This document shows positions 1 to 8,779 of a DNA stretch of 64,000 nucleotides, piece by piece (position 1 is the stretch's first letter; each line of letters begins with the position of its first letter). Under the pieces are notes generated by a model that did not search any database, was not told the DNA's origin, and worked only from the letters and a program-made list of their open reading frames with translations. The stretch comes from Frateuria_A sp051900415 (GTDB lineage: Bacteria; Pseudomonadota; Gammaproteobacteria; Xanthomonadales; Rhodanobacteraceae). The stretch covers positions 35,025-99,024 of the forward strand of contig NZ_JBHZGL010000015.1 in assembly GCF_051900415.1 (NCBI RefSeq), in the 5' to 3' direction. The position numbers and the translations under genes are program-made.

Positions 1-374
1 ATGTCCGATACCGCGGCCACCAGTGCGTCCACTTCGGAAAGCCGCGCCGAGCCGCTGAGCGTCACCAGGCCGTCCGCCACGTGGACCTCGACCCTGCCCG
101 GTTGCGCCACCAGGTGTCCCAGCTTCGAGCGGATGCGGTCGCGTAGTTGCCGGTCGCCCGAGGGCGCGTGCTGGTGCAGATGGGCCGAAGCGCCGTGCAG
201 CCGATCGGCCGCGTGCCTGGCCTTGTCCTGGGCGAACTCCTGGATGTCCTGACCCGCGGCACGCACCGTGTCGCGCGCCGTGGCCCGGCGGCGACGCCCC
301 GCCACCGGGTCGAGCAGATACATCGCCGCCGCGCCCGCCGCAAACGCGGCGGCAAGTTTCAGTAGCTGTGCCAC
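1..374 (-). CDS. BON-domain protein, N-terminal part (cut by window edge)
   Basis: The frame is open from a GTG at 374 to the window edge, about 124 residues, so the C-terminus is missing. An AGGAGG sits 6 bases before the GTG, which decides the start. Residues 1-21 form a hydrophobic alanine-rich segment ending in YLLDP, typical of a membrane anchor. An Arg-rich patch (GRRRRATARD) follows, then a helical stretch. The last 35 residues (VEVHVADGLVTLSGSARLSEVDAL) match the start of a BON domain, a phospholipid-binding fold found in envelope stress proteins of the OsmY type. The role is inferred from the family. It is probably co-directional with the membrane gene at 445-867. Confidence 0.7.
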   Translation of the reverse strand, partial: MAQLLKLAAAFAAGAAAMYLLDPVAGRRRRATARDTVRAAGQDIQEFAQDKARHAADRLHGASAHLHQHAPSGDRQLRDRIRSKLGHLVAQPGRVEVHVADGLVTLSGSARLSEVDALVAAVSD

Positions 375-444
375 GTCTGCCTCCTGGGCTTGCCGATCCG
401 AGGCGGTCGATGCTGCGCGAGGCCGTGGCAACGGCACGCGAAAA

Positions 445-867
445 TCAACTCCCGCCTGCGCCCGCCGGCGTGTCCGCACCGAACGGCCCGCGCAGGAGCA
501 GTGCGCCGTAGACCAGCGTCAGCGCCGCGAACAGCACGGTGAGCAACAGCAGCAGCGGCGACGCCCCACCGGCCATCGCCGGGTGGCCCAGGCTGGACGC
601 GCTGACCAGGTAGAGCATGAAGTTGGCAAGCACGGTCGGACGTCCGTAGATGCCGCCGACGATCATCCGGCGCTGGTTCCAGTTGAGCCAGGCCATGGCC
701 AGCCAGCCCGCCGAGATCAACTGGCCGAGTACCGTCCCGCTGGCCGGCGTCCCCGGCATCAGCCGCGGAAGCAGTTCGTCGGAAGCGAACAGAAGGGCGA
801 TGCCGCCGAGGGCCAGGACGATGGCACTGACGGTCGTGATGAAGGAAGAGGTGCGTGCAGCGTTCAT
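445..867 (-). CDS. Small integral membrane protein, unknown function
   Basis: 140 residues with four predicted membrane segments: about 8-28 (after MNAARTSSFITT), 46-61, 72-92 and 102-126. The loop after segment 2 carries WLNWNQRR, which is positively charged and probably cytoplasmic. No catalytic motif is seen. A longer reading of the same frame would start at 1449, but that part lies antisense-offset inside the HD-domain gene, and the ATG at 867 begins a clean membrane protein. I do not recognise a named family. It lies 32 bases downstream of the HD-domain gene on the same strand and may be co-transcribed with it. Confidence 0.7.
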   Translation of the reverse strand: MNAARTSSFITTVSAIVLALGGIALLFASDELLPRLMPGTPASGTVLGQLISAGWLAMAWLNWNQRRMIVGGIYGRPTVLANFMLYLVSASSLGHPAMAGGASPLLLLLTVLFAALTLVYGALLLRGPFGADTPAGAGGS

Positions 868-899
868 TCCATGGACTCCACTTCGCTGTTGATGGGTAA

Positions 900-1583
900 T
901 CAGGCTCGCAGCCGATCGATGGCACGGGCCAGGTTGGCCCTCGCCTGCCTTTCCCGCAGCGCGAAAGGCAGGTTGGCGTAGATCCGGGGGCGCGCCAGGA
1001 ACTGCTCCAGCAGGCGCGACCTGCCCGCACGATAGAGCGGGCCCGGCACGTGCCGGTATTCCCGCCGGATGGCTTTTTCGAAGGTGTCGTACACGGCCGG
1101 CTCGGCGCCGAGGATCGACAGGTCGATGTCGACCAGGAACGACTCGTCGTTGGTGCGCGTGGGTGCCTCGTGCCGCGTGACCATGATCAGCGCGACCACC
1201 CGCGCGACGGCCTGGTCCGGCGCACCGCAGCGGGTAAGAAAGTCCTGTGCCCAGTCGGCGCTCTTCTGTTCGTTCTTCGACGACAGCGGGTTGTAGACCG
1301 CGTCGTGGAACCACAGCGCCAGTTCGACCTCGTGCGGCTGGTCGAGCGCCGACGCACACGCATCCAGATGACGCAGGCAGGCGTCGATGTGCGCGCCGGT
1401 GTGGTAATGCCGGTGGGTCTGTCCATAGGCGGCCACCAGCTCGCGCCATGTCTCATCGCTCGGCGGCAGATCCCAGGCATGCATCAGGGCGACCCAGCGC
1501 GCGCGGGACATGTCCCCGCGAACCGGCGCTTCTTCTTTTCCGCGAGCGTCGGACAGCTCCGCGCTTTCGATCTCCCGATTCAT
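900..1583 (-). CDS. HD-domain phosphohydrolase-like protein
   Basis: 227 residues. The first 25 are polar and possibly dispensable, since a second ATG begins MSRARWVALM. The core shows RHYHTGAHI and WFHDAVYNP, the histidine and His-Asp signatures of the predicted metal-dependent HD phosphohydrolase family (COG4339). Length and motif order fit that family. The substrate is unknown. The protein is cytoplasmic, with no signal peptide. The ATG at 1583 was chosen as the first in-frame start after the divergent region. The open frame continues upstream to 2003, but that part lies opposite the serine hydrolase gene and has no family signature. The family call is good; the reaction is inferred only. 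Confidence 0.75.
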   Translation of the reverse strand: MNREIESAELSDARGKEEAPVRGDMSRARWVALMHAWDLPPSDETWRELVAAYGQTHRHYHTGAHIDACLRHLDACASALDQPHEVELALWFHDAVYNPLSSKNEQKSADWAQDFLTRCGAPDQAVARVVALIMVTRHEAPTRTNDESFLVDIDLSILGAEPAVYDTFEKAIRREYRHVPGPLYRAGRSRLLEQFLARPRIYANLPFALRERQARANLARAIDRLRA

Positions 1584-1841
1584 CGGCGCCCCTCTGTGCG
1601 CGTAGACAGCCAAGCCCGGTCCGCTTGCCCGATGGCAAAGTCGAGAGCCCGGCGCGCCTAGCTTAGGCAGAAGCCGGCCCGGCCGCCTATCCGTCAATGC
1701 ACGGCAGGGTGCGCAGCCCAAGGCGGCCCGGCCGCGCCGGTGCCGGAAGCCAGGACAGGCACATCGCCATGGCGCGTCGAACGCAACCGGGCCGTCACAG
1801 GACGTCTCTCTGACCGTACCGTCGCTCGCAGGCCGATGCCC

Positions 1842-3362
1842 ATGAAACCACTCGTGCCCCTCCTCGCCGCCATCGCCATGGCGCTCGCCCAGCCGGCATG
1901 CGCCGACCGTTCCGAGCCCGACTTCAGCGCGCTCGCGAAGCTCGTGGCGAACACCAACGCGGCGATCGACCACCCGACCGGCATGGCGATCGCGGTGGTG
2001 CACGATGGCAAGGTCGTCTACCAGGGCTACTTCGGGTTGGCCGACATCGCGCGCCGTACGCCGGTCACCGCGCGTACCGATTTCTACATCGCCTCAGCCA
2101 CCAAGCCGTTCACTGCCTTGGACGTGTTGCTCAAAGTGCAGCAGGGCAAGGCGGATCTGGCGATGCCCATGCAGGCGATGTTTCCGGGGCTGCATTTTGT
2201 CGGCATCGACGCCGGTGCCGTCACCCTGCGCGACCTGCTAATCCACACCTCCGGCATCGACAACGAACCGCTGGTCTGGGCCACCGCGTTCAGCGGCCTG
2301 CACGATCCGGGCACGCTGCGCGCGCTAGTGGCGCGGTCGGGCAGCGACGCCGACGCCGCGCACGGCACGTTCAAGTACACGAACGTGGGCTACAACATCG
2401 TCAGCGTCTGGCTGGATGCGCGCTTCAAGCGTCCCTGGCAGGAACAGCTGCAGCACGACCTCTTCGATCCGCTGGGCATGCGGCAGACCTCCGCCTACAT
2501 CAGCCAGGCCCGGGCACGCGGTTGGCCGATGGCCTTGCCCTATTCACTGGCTTCGACCAATCCGCAGGCGCCGCTATACCTCACCAAGTCCGACGACACC
2601 ATGCAGGCAGCCGGCGGCATGGTGTCCACCGCGCCGGACCTGGCGCGGTTCCTGATCGCGCAACTGCAGCCGCCCGTCAGGAGCCATCCGCTGCTGGCCC
2701 GCGCCATCGGGCGATCGCACGTAACCCAGGCAAGCCTCCAGGCCCACTACCTCGACTTCGTGCGCACCGGTTATGCATGGGGCTGGTACACGGGCGAGTA
2801 CAAGGGCCACCGCATGCTCCACCACTTCGGCGGCTTTGCAGGGTTCCACGCGCACCTGTCGCTCATGCCGGACGAAGACGCCGGCCTGGTGGTTTTGTGC
2901 AACGAGGACATGCTCTGTCCGCGCGTGACCAGCCTGGTCGCCGATTACGTATACGGCGCGCTGCTCGGACAGACCGGCAACGAGGCGGCGGTCGAAAAAC
3001 GTTTCGCTGCGCTGCCGGGCGAAGCCGCCGAGCTGCGCCGGCAAGTACGCAGGCAGCGTGCCGCGATCCTTGCCCGTCCCTGGCATCTCACGCTGCCGCG
3101 CGTGGCTTATGCCGGCACTTACACAAACCCCCTGCTCAGCGCGATGCAAATCGACGTCGATCGCCACGGCACCCTCGCCGTCCAATGGGGCCGCCTGCAC
3201 GCCATCGCCACCGGCTATCCCAAGGACGACCAGGTCCGCGTGGAACTGGTACCCAACAGTGGCAACGTGCTGGCCTTCCAGGTAGACCGCGGCAAGGTGG
3301 TCGCGGTCCGGCTCGAAGACATGGTTTTCGCAAGACAGGTCGACAGCGCGAACCCACCCTGA
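1842..3362 (+). CDS. Serine hydrolase, beta-lactamase/class C (S12) family, exported
   Basis: 506 residues from ATG 1842; another in-frame ATG lies 6 bases upstream. Residues 1-21 form a signal peptide (MKPLVPLLAAIAMALAQPACA). The catalytic S-x-x-K is SATK at 85-88, and the Y-x-N motif is YTN at 179-181. A glycine-rich HHFGGFAGF stretch later stands in for the KTG region. About 120 residues at the C-terminus form an extra beta-rich domain common in periplasmic esterase/peptidase members. It is probably a periplasmic D-Ala-D-Ala peptidase-like or esterase enzyme; substrate unknown. It is divergent from the HD-domain gene, with 258 bases between the two. Confidence 0.85.
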   Translation: MKPLVPLLAAIAMALAQPACADRSEPDFSALAKLVANTNAAIDHPTGMAIAVVHDGKVVYQGYFGLADIARRTPVTARTDFYIASATKPFTALDVLLKVQQGKADLAMPMQAMFPGLHFVGIDAGAVTLRDLLIHTSGIDNEPLVWATAFSGLHDPGTLRALVARSGSDADAAHGTFKYTNVGYNIVSVWLDARFKRPWQEQLQHDLFDPLGMRQTSAYISQARARGWPMALPYSLASTNPQAPLYLTKSDDTMQAAGGMVSTAPDLARFLIAQLQPPVRSHPLLARAIGRSHVTQASLQAHYLDFVRTGYAWGWYTGEYKGHRMLHHFGGFAGFHAHLSLMPDEDAGLVVLCNEDMLCPRVTSLVADYVYGALLGQTGNEAAVEKRFAALPGEAAELRRQVRRQRAAILARPWHLTLPRVAYAGTYTNPLLSAMQIDVDRHGTLAVQWGRLHAIATGYPKDDQVRVELVPNSGNVLAFQVDRGKVVAVRLEDMVFARQVDSANPP

Positions 3363-3457
3363 TCCGCAAGCCTTGCGAACGATCGCATCCGCTGCCGCCA
3401 CCACCGCCGCGTCCACTCGCAGCGACGCGGTTTGAGGGTCACGCGCCCGCTGGCGGA

Positions 3458-3853
3458 TTAGAAATCCGACAAACCGAAACGCGCCACGCCCTTGTTGCGG
3501 CCGGGCGGATCGAGCGTGCCCAGGTCAAGCGCCAATGGCGTGCCGATCCATTCGGCCAGTCGCGTGTGATCGGCGAGGTCGTCATCCGTCAACGGGTGGA
3601 TCAGTGCGGTGAGACCGGACGCCCGGATGATCTTGCGCAGCACCTCCAGCCCGTCGGCGGTGAAGTGAATCTCGAACTGCGGCAGGGGATGCGGCCCGGC
3701 CTTGCCATCCCTCAAGCTGCCGACGAAGCGCAACGGCGCAAGCTCGCCGGCGGCCATCCGGTCGCTCAGCACGCAACGCATGGTCTCGGCGAGCGGGCGG
3801 CTGGTCGCTTCGTAATAGATGTGCGCGTGGTACGGCGCGTGCGCCTCGCCCAT
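3458..3853 (-). CDS. DOPA 4,5-dioxygenase family protein
   Basis: 131 residues from ATG 3853. Two histidine-containing motifs of the DOPA 4,5-dioxygenase family (COG3805) are visible: YHAHIYYEATSRPLAE near the N-terminus and HPLPQFEIHF in the middle. Bacterial members are small cytosolic proteins of about 110-130 residues, often of unknown substrate. The open frame extends 34 codons upstream, but the MGEAHAPYHAHIYY start fits homolog length. It is separated by 98 bases from the small gene at 3952-4152 on the same strand. Both are divergent from a LysR regulator, which suggests control by that regulator (inference). Confidence 0.8.
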   Translation of the reverse strand: MGEAHAPYHAHIYYEATSRPLAETMRCVLSDRMAAGELAPLRFVGSLRDGKAGPHPLPQFEIHFTADGLEVLRKIIRASGLTALIHPLTDDDLADHTRLAEWIGTPLALDLGTLDPPGRNKGVARFGLSDF

Positions 3854-3951
3854 GGGTTGCGTCCTCCAGGAAAACCTCGTCGATGCGACGGGACGGGTCC
3901 GCGGCGTGTCGGCCCGTGTCTTCGTTATATCCGTATCGGCTTGGATCCACC

Positions 3952-4152
3952 TCATGCCATGGCTCCAACAGGCTGGCCGGGCGGCAGCACCGGCTGCCGG
4001 ACGTCACGCATCGGCCGCTCACGCGGTGCCGCCGGGGTCCCAGGCATCGGCGCGTTCCCGGCGGGGCGAACCTTGCCGCTGCCGGGCTTTTCGCCGCGCG
4101 GGGGACGCGCGATCCAGTCGATGCTGGGGATGTCCAGGTGAAGGCTCGGCAT
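3952..4152 (-). CDS. Small proline-rich hypothetical protein
   Basis: 66 residues starting MPSLHLDIPSIDWIARPPRG, rich in Pro, Arg and Gly with no membrane segment. A good AAGGAG lies 7 bases before the ATG at 4152, which is the main reason to call it. It sits between a LysR gene, divergent, with the starts 106 bases apart, and the DOPA-dioxygenase-like gene on its own strand. It may be the first gene of the LysR-controlled unit. I do not recognise it. It could be a non-coding artefact of high GC, but the RBS and position favour a gene. Confidence 0.5.
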   Translation of the reverse strand: MPSLHLDIPSIDWIARPPRGEKPGSGKVRPAGNAPMPGTPAAPRERPMRDVRQPVLPPGQPVGAMA

Positions 4153-4258
4153 GGCGACGCTCCTTGCTGCGGAAGGGGTGCGCGGCATGTTGAGGCCACA
4201 CCAAGTCGCGATAAACGTGCCAGACTTTGCTTGATAACCAACCTTACGGTTTTGAATC

Positions 4259-5206
4259 ATGAACAAGCTGGCTGGCATGGAGATGTTCGTGCGCGTGGTG
4301 GACTGCGGCAGCTTCGCGGCTGCGGCCGAAGCCAGCGGCGTCTCCGCAACCATGGTCGCCAAGCACGTCGCGGCGATCGAGCAACGGCTGGGCGCCCGCC
4401 TGCTCCACCGCACCACGCGCAAACAGCAGCTCTCCGACGTCGGGCGGCTCTACTACGAGCGCTGCAAACAGGCCCTGGCCGAAGTCGCACTCGCCGAGGC
4501 GAGCGCACTGGAACTGCAGGCTGCGCCGAAGGGGCGGCTGCGACTGGTGGCACCGGTGGGTTTCGGCAGCCACATGGTGCCGGCGCTGGCCGAGTACATG
4601 GCATGCCATCCCGAGGTCAGCGTCGAACTCACGCTGGACAACCGTCCGCCGAACCTCGCCGATGGCGGCTTTGAACTCGGCATCCTGGTCGGCGACGTCA
4701 CCGAGCCGGGCGTGGTCGCACGGCCGTTGCGCCACTATCGGCGCATCCTGGCCGCCTCGCCCGGGTACCTGGCCCGCCATGGCCATCCGGCGCGACCGGA
4801 CGATCTGGCCCATCACGAATGCCTTGGCATGTCGTACTGGCGACGATCCGACGTGTGGCGACTGGTCGGGCCGGACGGCGTCACGTGCGCGGTCACCGTG
4901 AGCGGGCGCTTCACCGCCAACCAGGGCAACGCGCTTCGCATCGCCGCGCTCGGCGGCATCGGCATCGCGCTGCAGCCCGAACCGCTGCTGGCCGAGGACC
5001 TTGACGCGGGGCGGCTGGTGCGGGTCCTGCCGGGCTGGTCGCTCACGCCTTCCCCGATGCACCTGATCTACGCGCAGGACCGTCACCCCACGGCCAAGCT
5101 GCGCAGCGCGATCGATTTCCTGCTGGCGCGCTACGGACAAGATCCTTCGACCGCATCGCCGGAATCCATGATCCAGCCCGCGCCGGCCGCAAGAACGCGC
5201 CGCTGA
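4259..5206 (+). CDS. LysR-family transcriptional regulator
   Basis: 315 residues, the usual LysR length. The winged HTH occupies residues 1-60 (MEMFVRVVDCGSFAAAAEAS, then SATMVAKHVAAIEQRLGARLL). The co-inducer-binding domain spans about 90-290. This N-terminus is characteristic of the group related to DmlR/PecT-like regulators. It is divergent from the small gene at 4152 and the DOPA-dioxygenase-like gene, so these are its likely targets. The 106-base gap holds both promoters. A hairpin at 5254-5282 and a second at 5294-5307 followed by CCTTTT probably end the transcript. Confidence 0.9.
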   Translation: MNKLAGMEMFVRVVDCGSFAAAAEASGVSATMVAKHVAAIEQRLGARLLHRTTRKQQLSDVGRLYYERCKQALAEVALAEASALELQAAPKGRLRLVAPVGFGSHMVPALAEYMACHPEVSVELTLDNRPPNLADGGFELGILVGDVTEPGVVARPLRHYRRILAASPGYLARHGHPARPDDLAHHECLGMSYWRRSDVWRLVGPDGVTCAVTVSGRFTANQGNALRIAALGGIGIALQPEPLLAEDLDAGRLVRVLPGWSLTPSPMHLIYAQDRHPTAKLRSAIDFLLARYGQDPSTASPESMIQPAPAARTRR

Positions 5207-5253
5207 ACTCGACGCACGACCCCGGTTGCCTGAACTGCCCGCAACGCGGGACT

Positions 5254-5311
5254 TAACCGGCGCTGTCGTTCGGCGCCGGTTAGCCATAATCAGCCGTTCC
5301 GGAACGGCCTT
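5254..5311 (+). terminator. Two hairpins after the LysR gene
   Basis: A perfect 10-bp stem TAACCGGCGC / GCGCCGGTTA (5254-5263 with 5273-5282) is followed by the palindrome CCGTTCCGGAACGG and CCTTTT. This fits a rho-independent terminator for the LysR gene, although the T-run is short. Confidence 0.45.
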
Positions 5312-5376
5312 TTGACAGCTGCTGGACCGGCCCGCAGGACTAATGACCCACTGTCTGAAAGCTCACGGGACATACC

Positions 5377-5661
5377 ATGCTCGATAGCGCAGAACTGCTC
5401 GGCCAGGCCCTGGGCGACTGGTCGGGCCACCCCAACAAGGCCTACGTCGGAAAGATCGACCGGGTGCAGGCGTCCTCCACGCAAGTGTGGACGCCGGAGT
5501 ACTACATCGATCACTACCTGCAGTCGCACAACCGCCCGGTCACCCACTGGAACCGCAACGTGGTATCCGCGGCCCTCGGCAAGTTCAGGGGGCGGGCGCC
5601 GTTCAAACGGTGGGAGCTGGACGAGTTTCTCGACAGTACCTGGCGCTTCGCGCCGGACTGA
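5377..5661 (+). CDS. Small conserved-looking hypothetical protein
   Basis: 94 residues (MLDSAELLGQALGDWSGHPN...), rich in aromatic residues (Trp, Tyr) and charged ones, with no signal peptide or membrane segment. Composition and normal codon use suggest a real cytosolic protein of mixed alpha/beta type. The ATG at 5377 is the only sensible start. It is followed after 116 bases by a VOC-family gene on the same strand. No family recognised. Confidence 0.6.
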   Translation: MLDSAELLGQALGDWSGHPNKAYVGKIDRVQASSTQVWTPEYYIDHYLQSHNRPVTHWNRNVVSAALGKFRGRAPFKRWELDEFLDSTWRFAPD

Positions 5662-5777
5662 GCAGACGACGGCATAGTCGGCATCGGGGAACGTTGCCTG
5701 GTGCGCGTGTCGATCTGCCCGCCCTTCATCCGTCGACAGACTGAAAGCCACCGCACTGTCCGACCTGGAGAAGGAAC

Positions 5778-6272
5778 ATGCCCGCCAAGAACATGCCTGC
5801 CAAGAACACGATCTGCCTCTGGTACGACGGCACCGCCCTGGACGCCGCGACGTTCTACGCCAAGACCTTTCCCGACAGCGCCGTGGGCAACGTCCACCGC
5901 GCCCCCGGCGACTTCCCCGCCGGGAAGCAGGGCGACGTGCTGACGGTGGAGTTCACGGTCATGGGCATTCCCTGCCTGGGCTTGAACGGCGGGCCGGCGT
6001 TCAAGCCGACCGAGGCGTTCTCCTTCCAGGTGGCCACCGACGACCAGGCCGAAACCGACCGCCTGTGGAACGCCATCATCGACAACGGCGGCCAGCCGAG
6101 CGCCTGCGGCTGGTGCAAGGACAAGTGGGGCCTGTCCTGGCAGATCACCCCACGGGCCCTTACCGCTGCGGTCACCGATCCGGACCCGGCCGTGGCCAAA
6201 CGCGCATTCGACGCGATGATGGAAATGACGCGGATCGACATCGCAGCGATCGAGGCCGCGCGACGCGGCTGA
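5778..6272 (+). CDS. VOC-superfamily protein, PhnB/3-demethylubiquinone methyltransferase-like
   Basis: 164 residues with a strong RBS (GAGAAGGA) before the ATG at 5778. The body (CLWYDGTALDAATFYAKTFP, GIPCLGLNGGPAFKPTEAFS, CGWCKDKWGLSWQITP) matches the PhnB-like branch of the glyoxalase/VOC superfamily, long annotated as '3-demethylubiquinone-9 3-methyltransferase' though most members are of unknown activity. The N-terminus repeats a five-residue unit (MPAKN twice), so translation could also start at the second ATG, 15 bases later. Cytosolic; a single VOC domain, so presumably dimeric. Confidence 0.8.
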   Translation: MPAKNMPAKNTICLWYDGTALDAATFYAKTFPDSAVGNVHRAPGDFPAGKQGDVLTVEFTVMGIPCLGLNGGPAFKPTEAFSFQVATDDQAETDRLWNAIIDNGGQPSACGWCKDKWGLSWQITPRALTAAVTDPDPAVAKRAFDAMMEMTRIDIAAIEAARRG

Positions 6273-6375
6273 AAAGCACAAGCTGTCGCGACACCTGCGC
6301 GCCGCAGCACAGCGGAAAGTTCGCTCCGGCCATAAAACCCGCCCGCGACAGGTAAATCCTCGTTCACGAAAGTAT

Positions 6376-6404
6376 TTGATTCGCGGCCGAACACTTATTA
6401 CTGT
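6376..6404 (+). promoter_or_regulatory. Possible sigma-70 promoter of the cold-shock gene
   Basis: TTGATT at 6376-6381 and TACTGT at 6399-6404 are 17 bases apart. This would give a 5' leader of roughly 140 nt before the cold-shock ATG at 6552. Long structured leaders are usual for csp genes and regulate translation at low temperature. The promoter match is modest. Confidence 0.35.
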
Positions 6405-6551
6405 GCACAGGCTGGGTTTCAAGGGTCACGTGAACTGTGGCCCGTGCTGTAGAGAGCAGTTTCACCTACACCGTTGCACCCGTTTCCTCCTTGTGACCAG
6501 CAAACCGCCGCACCATTGCGGCTCATCCATCCGCTCCAAGGAGATACAACG

Positions 6552-6761
6552 ATGTCGCAACCCGAAACCGGTACCGTCAAGTGGTTCAACGATGCCAAGG
6601 GCTTTGGCTTCATCAGCCGCGCCAGCGGCGATGACGTGTTCGTGCACTTCCGCTCGATCGTGTCCTCGGGCTTCAAGAGCCTGCAGGAAGGCCAGAAGGT
6701 GTCCTTCGTCGTGACCCAGGGCCCGAAGGGCCTGCAGGCCGACCAGGTCCAGCCGCTCTAA
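6552..6761 (+). CDS. CspA-family cold-shock protein
   Basis: 69 residues with the full cold-shock domain: the RNP1 motif KGFGFI and the RNP2 motif DVFVHF, preceded by TGTVKWFNDA. It is a small five-stranded OB-fold protein that binds single-stranded RNA and acts as an RNA chaperone. An AAGGAG lies about 8 bases before the ATG. The roughly 280-base upstream gap is free of other genes and probably encodes the regulatory leader. A strong bidirectional terminator follows at 6783-6814. The symbol is left open because such genomes carry several csp paralogs. Confidence 0.95.
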   Translation: MSQPETGTVKWFNDAKGFGFISRASGDDVFVHFRSIVSSGFKSLQEGQKVSFVVTQGPKGLQADQVQPL

Positions 6762-6782
6762 GGCTCTACGCCTCGCATGATG

Positions 6783-6814
6783 AAAAAGCCCGGCCTCGCG
6801 CCGGGCTTTTTTTT
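6783..6814. terminator. Strong bidirectional rho-independent terminator
   Basis: AAAAAGCCCGGC and GCCGGGCTTTTTTTT form a 7-bp GC stem with an A-run on one side and eight Ts on the other. It serves the cold-shock gene from the left and the convergent small gene (6875-7018) from the right. Confidence 0.9.
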
Positions 6815-6874
6815 GGCCGGGCACTCAGCCTCGGGGCCGGCTAGCGCCTGCCAGGCAGGTGCCGTAGCGTTCGT

Positions 6875-7018
6875 TCAGTTCGAGGGAACGTTGTCCTGGC
6901 GGCCGGTCGGCTTGTCGCCTTCGCGCACGGGGCGCTTCTTGGCCTGCTTGGCATCCTGCTCCTTCTTCTTCGCAAGCTCGCGCTGGCGTTTTTCGAACGC
7001 GTAGTTGATCTTGGCCAT
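6875..7018 (-). CDS. Small basic, lysine-rich conserved protein
   Basis: 47 residues, MAKINYAFEKRQRELAKKKE..., strongly charged and helical. The opening MAKINYAFEKRQRELAKKKK is a recurrent small protein in Xanthomonadales genomes, which supports coding despite the short length. Function unknown; the composition suggests nucleic-acid or ribosome association (inference). AGAGGATTTACAG before the ATG contains a usable RBS (GAGG). It converges on the cold-shock gene and shares its terminator. Confidence 0.7.
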   Translation of the reverse strand: MAKINYAFEKRQRELAKKKEQDAKQAKKRPVREGDKPTGRQDNVPSN

Positions 7019-7299
7019 CTGTAAATCCTCTGGATTGGTAACGGCAGCGATCGCTGCGGCAGGGTTCATCCGATGCCGTCGGATCGGTGCGGGCATGGGG
7101 CAGGCAGTCACGCACGCCTGCGGAATGGACGGAGCCTGGCTCCGGGCCACGCTCGTCGCGCGTTTGCGGGCGCCGGGAGAGCGAACGCGCGTGGGGATGA
7201 AGCGCGAGCGCGGAGCGACATCCTACACCCGCGCCTGCATCCGCACGCCACGCGCCAATCCAACGCAGCCATCGGCACGCATTGATGCGATCATGACGA

Positions 7300-8679
7300 A
7301 TGACCGACTTCACCACCCTCCCCCTCAAGCCCGCCCTGCTCGCCAGCCTCGAAACCCACGGCTACGCCGCCATGACGCCGGTGCAGGCACAGAGCCTGCC
7401 GCCGATCCTCGCCGGACGCGACGTGATCGCCCAGGCGCACACCGGTAGCGGCAAGACCGCCGCGTTTGGCCTGGGCCTGCTGCAGGCGCTGGACGTCGAC
7501 ACCATCCGGCTGCAGGCGCTGGTGCTGTGCCCCACCCGCGAACTGGCCGACCAGGTCAGCAAGGCGATACGGCGGCTCGCCGCCAGCCTGCCCAACGTCA
7601 AGCTCTTGACCTTGTGCGGCGGCATGCCGCTGGGTCCGCAGCTGGCTTCGCTCACGCACGATCCGCACATTGTGGTGGGCACGCCCGGGCGCGTGCAGGA
7701 ACACCTCAAGCGCGGCAGCCTGCACGGCGGCGGCATCAAGGTGCTGGTACTGGACGAGGCCGACCGCATGCTCGACATGGGCTTTGGCGAGGCCATCGAC
7801 GACATCGTCGGGCGCATCGCCAAGCACCACCAGACCCTGCTGTTCTCGGCCACCTATCCGGAGGCGATCCGCGCGGCCAGCAAGCGGCTGCAGAAAGACC
7901 CGGTGGAAGTCACCGTGGAAACGCCGGTCGAAGCGATGCCGGCGATCGAGCAGCAGTTCATCGAAGTGGAGCCGGCGAACAAGCCCGACGCACTGGCCCA
8001 GTTGCTCGCACGCGACCGCGACCAGCACGCGCTGGTGTTCTGCAACATGCGCCGCGACGTGGACGCCGTGGCGCAGGAACTGGACCGGCGCGGCTTTTCC
8101 GCCCTCGCCCTGCACGGCGACATGGAGCAGCGCGACCGCGACGAGGTGCTGGTGCGCTTCGCCAACCGCAGTTGCAGCGTGCTGGTGGCCACCGACGTGG
8201 CCGCGCGCGGCCTGGACATCGCGGCGCTGCCGCTGGTGGTCAGCCACGACATCGCGCACGACCCGGACACGCACACCCACCGCATCGGCCGCACCGGCCG
8301 CGCCGGCCAGTCGGGCGTGGCGATCACGCTGTGCGCGCCGCGCGAGCGGCCCAAGGCGCAAAACATGGAAGAGGCCCTGGGCGAACCGCTGCCCTGGCGA
8401 GCATTCAAGCTCGCGCCGCCGCGCGGCAAGACGCTGCACCTGGCGCCAATGAAAACCCTGGTGATCGACGCCGGCCGCCAGGACAAGCTGCGCCCCGGCG
8501 ACATCCTCGGCGCGCTCACCGGCGAGGCCGGCCTCAAGGCCGAGGACATCGGCAAGATCGACGTCTACGCCACCCGCGCCTACGTCGCCATCACCCGCGC
8601 ACTGGCGAACAAGGCGCTCGAGCGCCTGCGCGCCGGTCGCATCAAGGGGCGCAACTTCCGGGTGCGGCCGCTGGGCTGA
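7300..8679 (+). CDS. dbpA: ATP-dependent RNA helicase DbpA
   Basis: 459 residues, full length. DEAD-box core: Q motif region (MTPVQAQSLPPILAGRD), Walker A AHTGSGKT near residue 47, PTRELADQV, TPGR, DEAD in VLDEADRMLDMGF near 148, SATYP (motif III), then VATDVAARGLDI and HRIGRTGRAG in the second RecA domain. The C-terminal 75 residues (DKLRPGDILGALTGEAGL...IKGRNFRVRPLG) are the DbpA RNA-binding domain, which targets hairpin 92 of 23S rRNA during large-subunit assembly. That tail separates it from other DEAD helicases. Cytosolic. The gene stands alone with 281 bases upstream. Confidence 0.95.
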   Translation: MTDFTTLPLKPALLASLETHGYAAMTPVQAQSLPPILAGRDVIAQAHTGSGKTAAFGLGLLQALDVDTIRLQALVLCPTRELADQVSKAIRRLAASLPNVKLLTLCGGMPLGPQLASLTHDPHIVVGTPGRVQEHLKRGSLHGGGIKVLVLDEADRMLDMGFGEAIDDIVGRIAKHHQTLLFSATYPEAIRAASKRLQKDPVEVTVETPVEAMPAIEQQFIEVEPANKPDALAQLLARDRDQHALVFCNMRRDVDAVAQELDRRGFSALALHGDMEQRDRDEVLVRFANRSCSVLVATDVAARGLDIAALPLVVSHDIAHDPDTHTHRIGRTGRAGQSGVAITLCAPRERPKAQNMEEALGEPLPWRAFKLAPPRGKTLHLAPMKTLVIDAGRQDKLRPGDILGALTGEAGLKAEDIGKIDVYATRAYVAITRALANKALERLRAGRIKGRNFRVRPLG

Positions 8680-8779
8680 GAAAAAGGCTGTGCGGCAGGT
8701 CGCGGTCGAACGGAAGGCCCAGCTGGCAGTCATGCCCCAGCGGTCATAATCGCATTTCCATGACCGCCCATACCCACGC

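Noticed and set aside
1898..4141. Long forward open frame (747 residues) over the serine hydrolase and beyond
   Set aside because: It is the +2 shadow of a high-GC gene: Arg/Pro/Ala/His-rich, no motifs, and the real gene has a signal peptide and S-x-x-K in the other frame.
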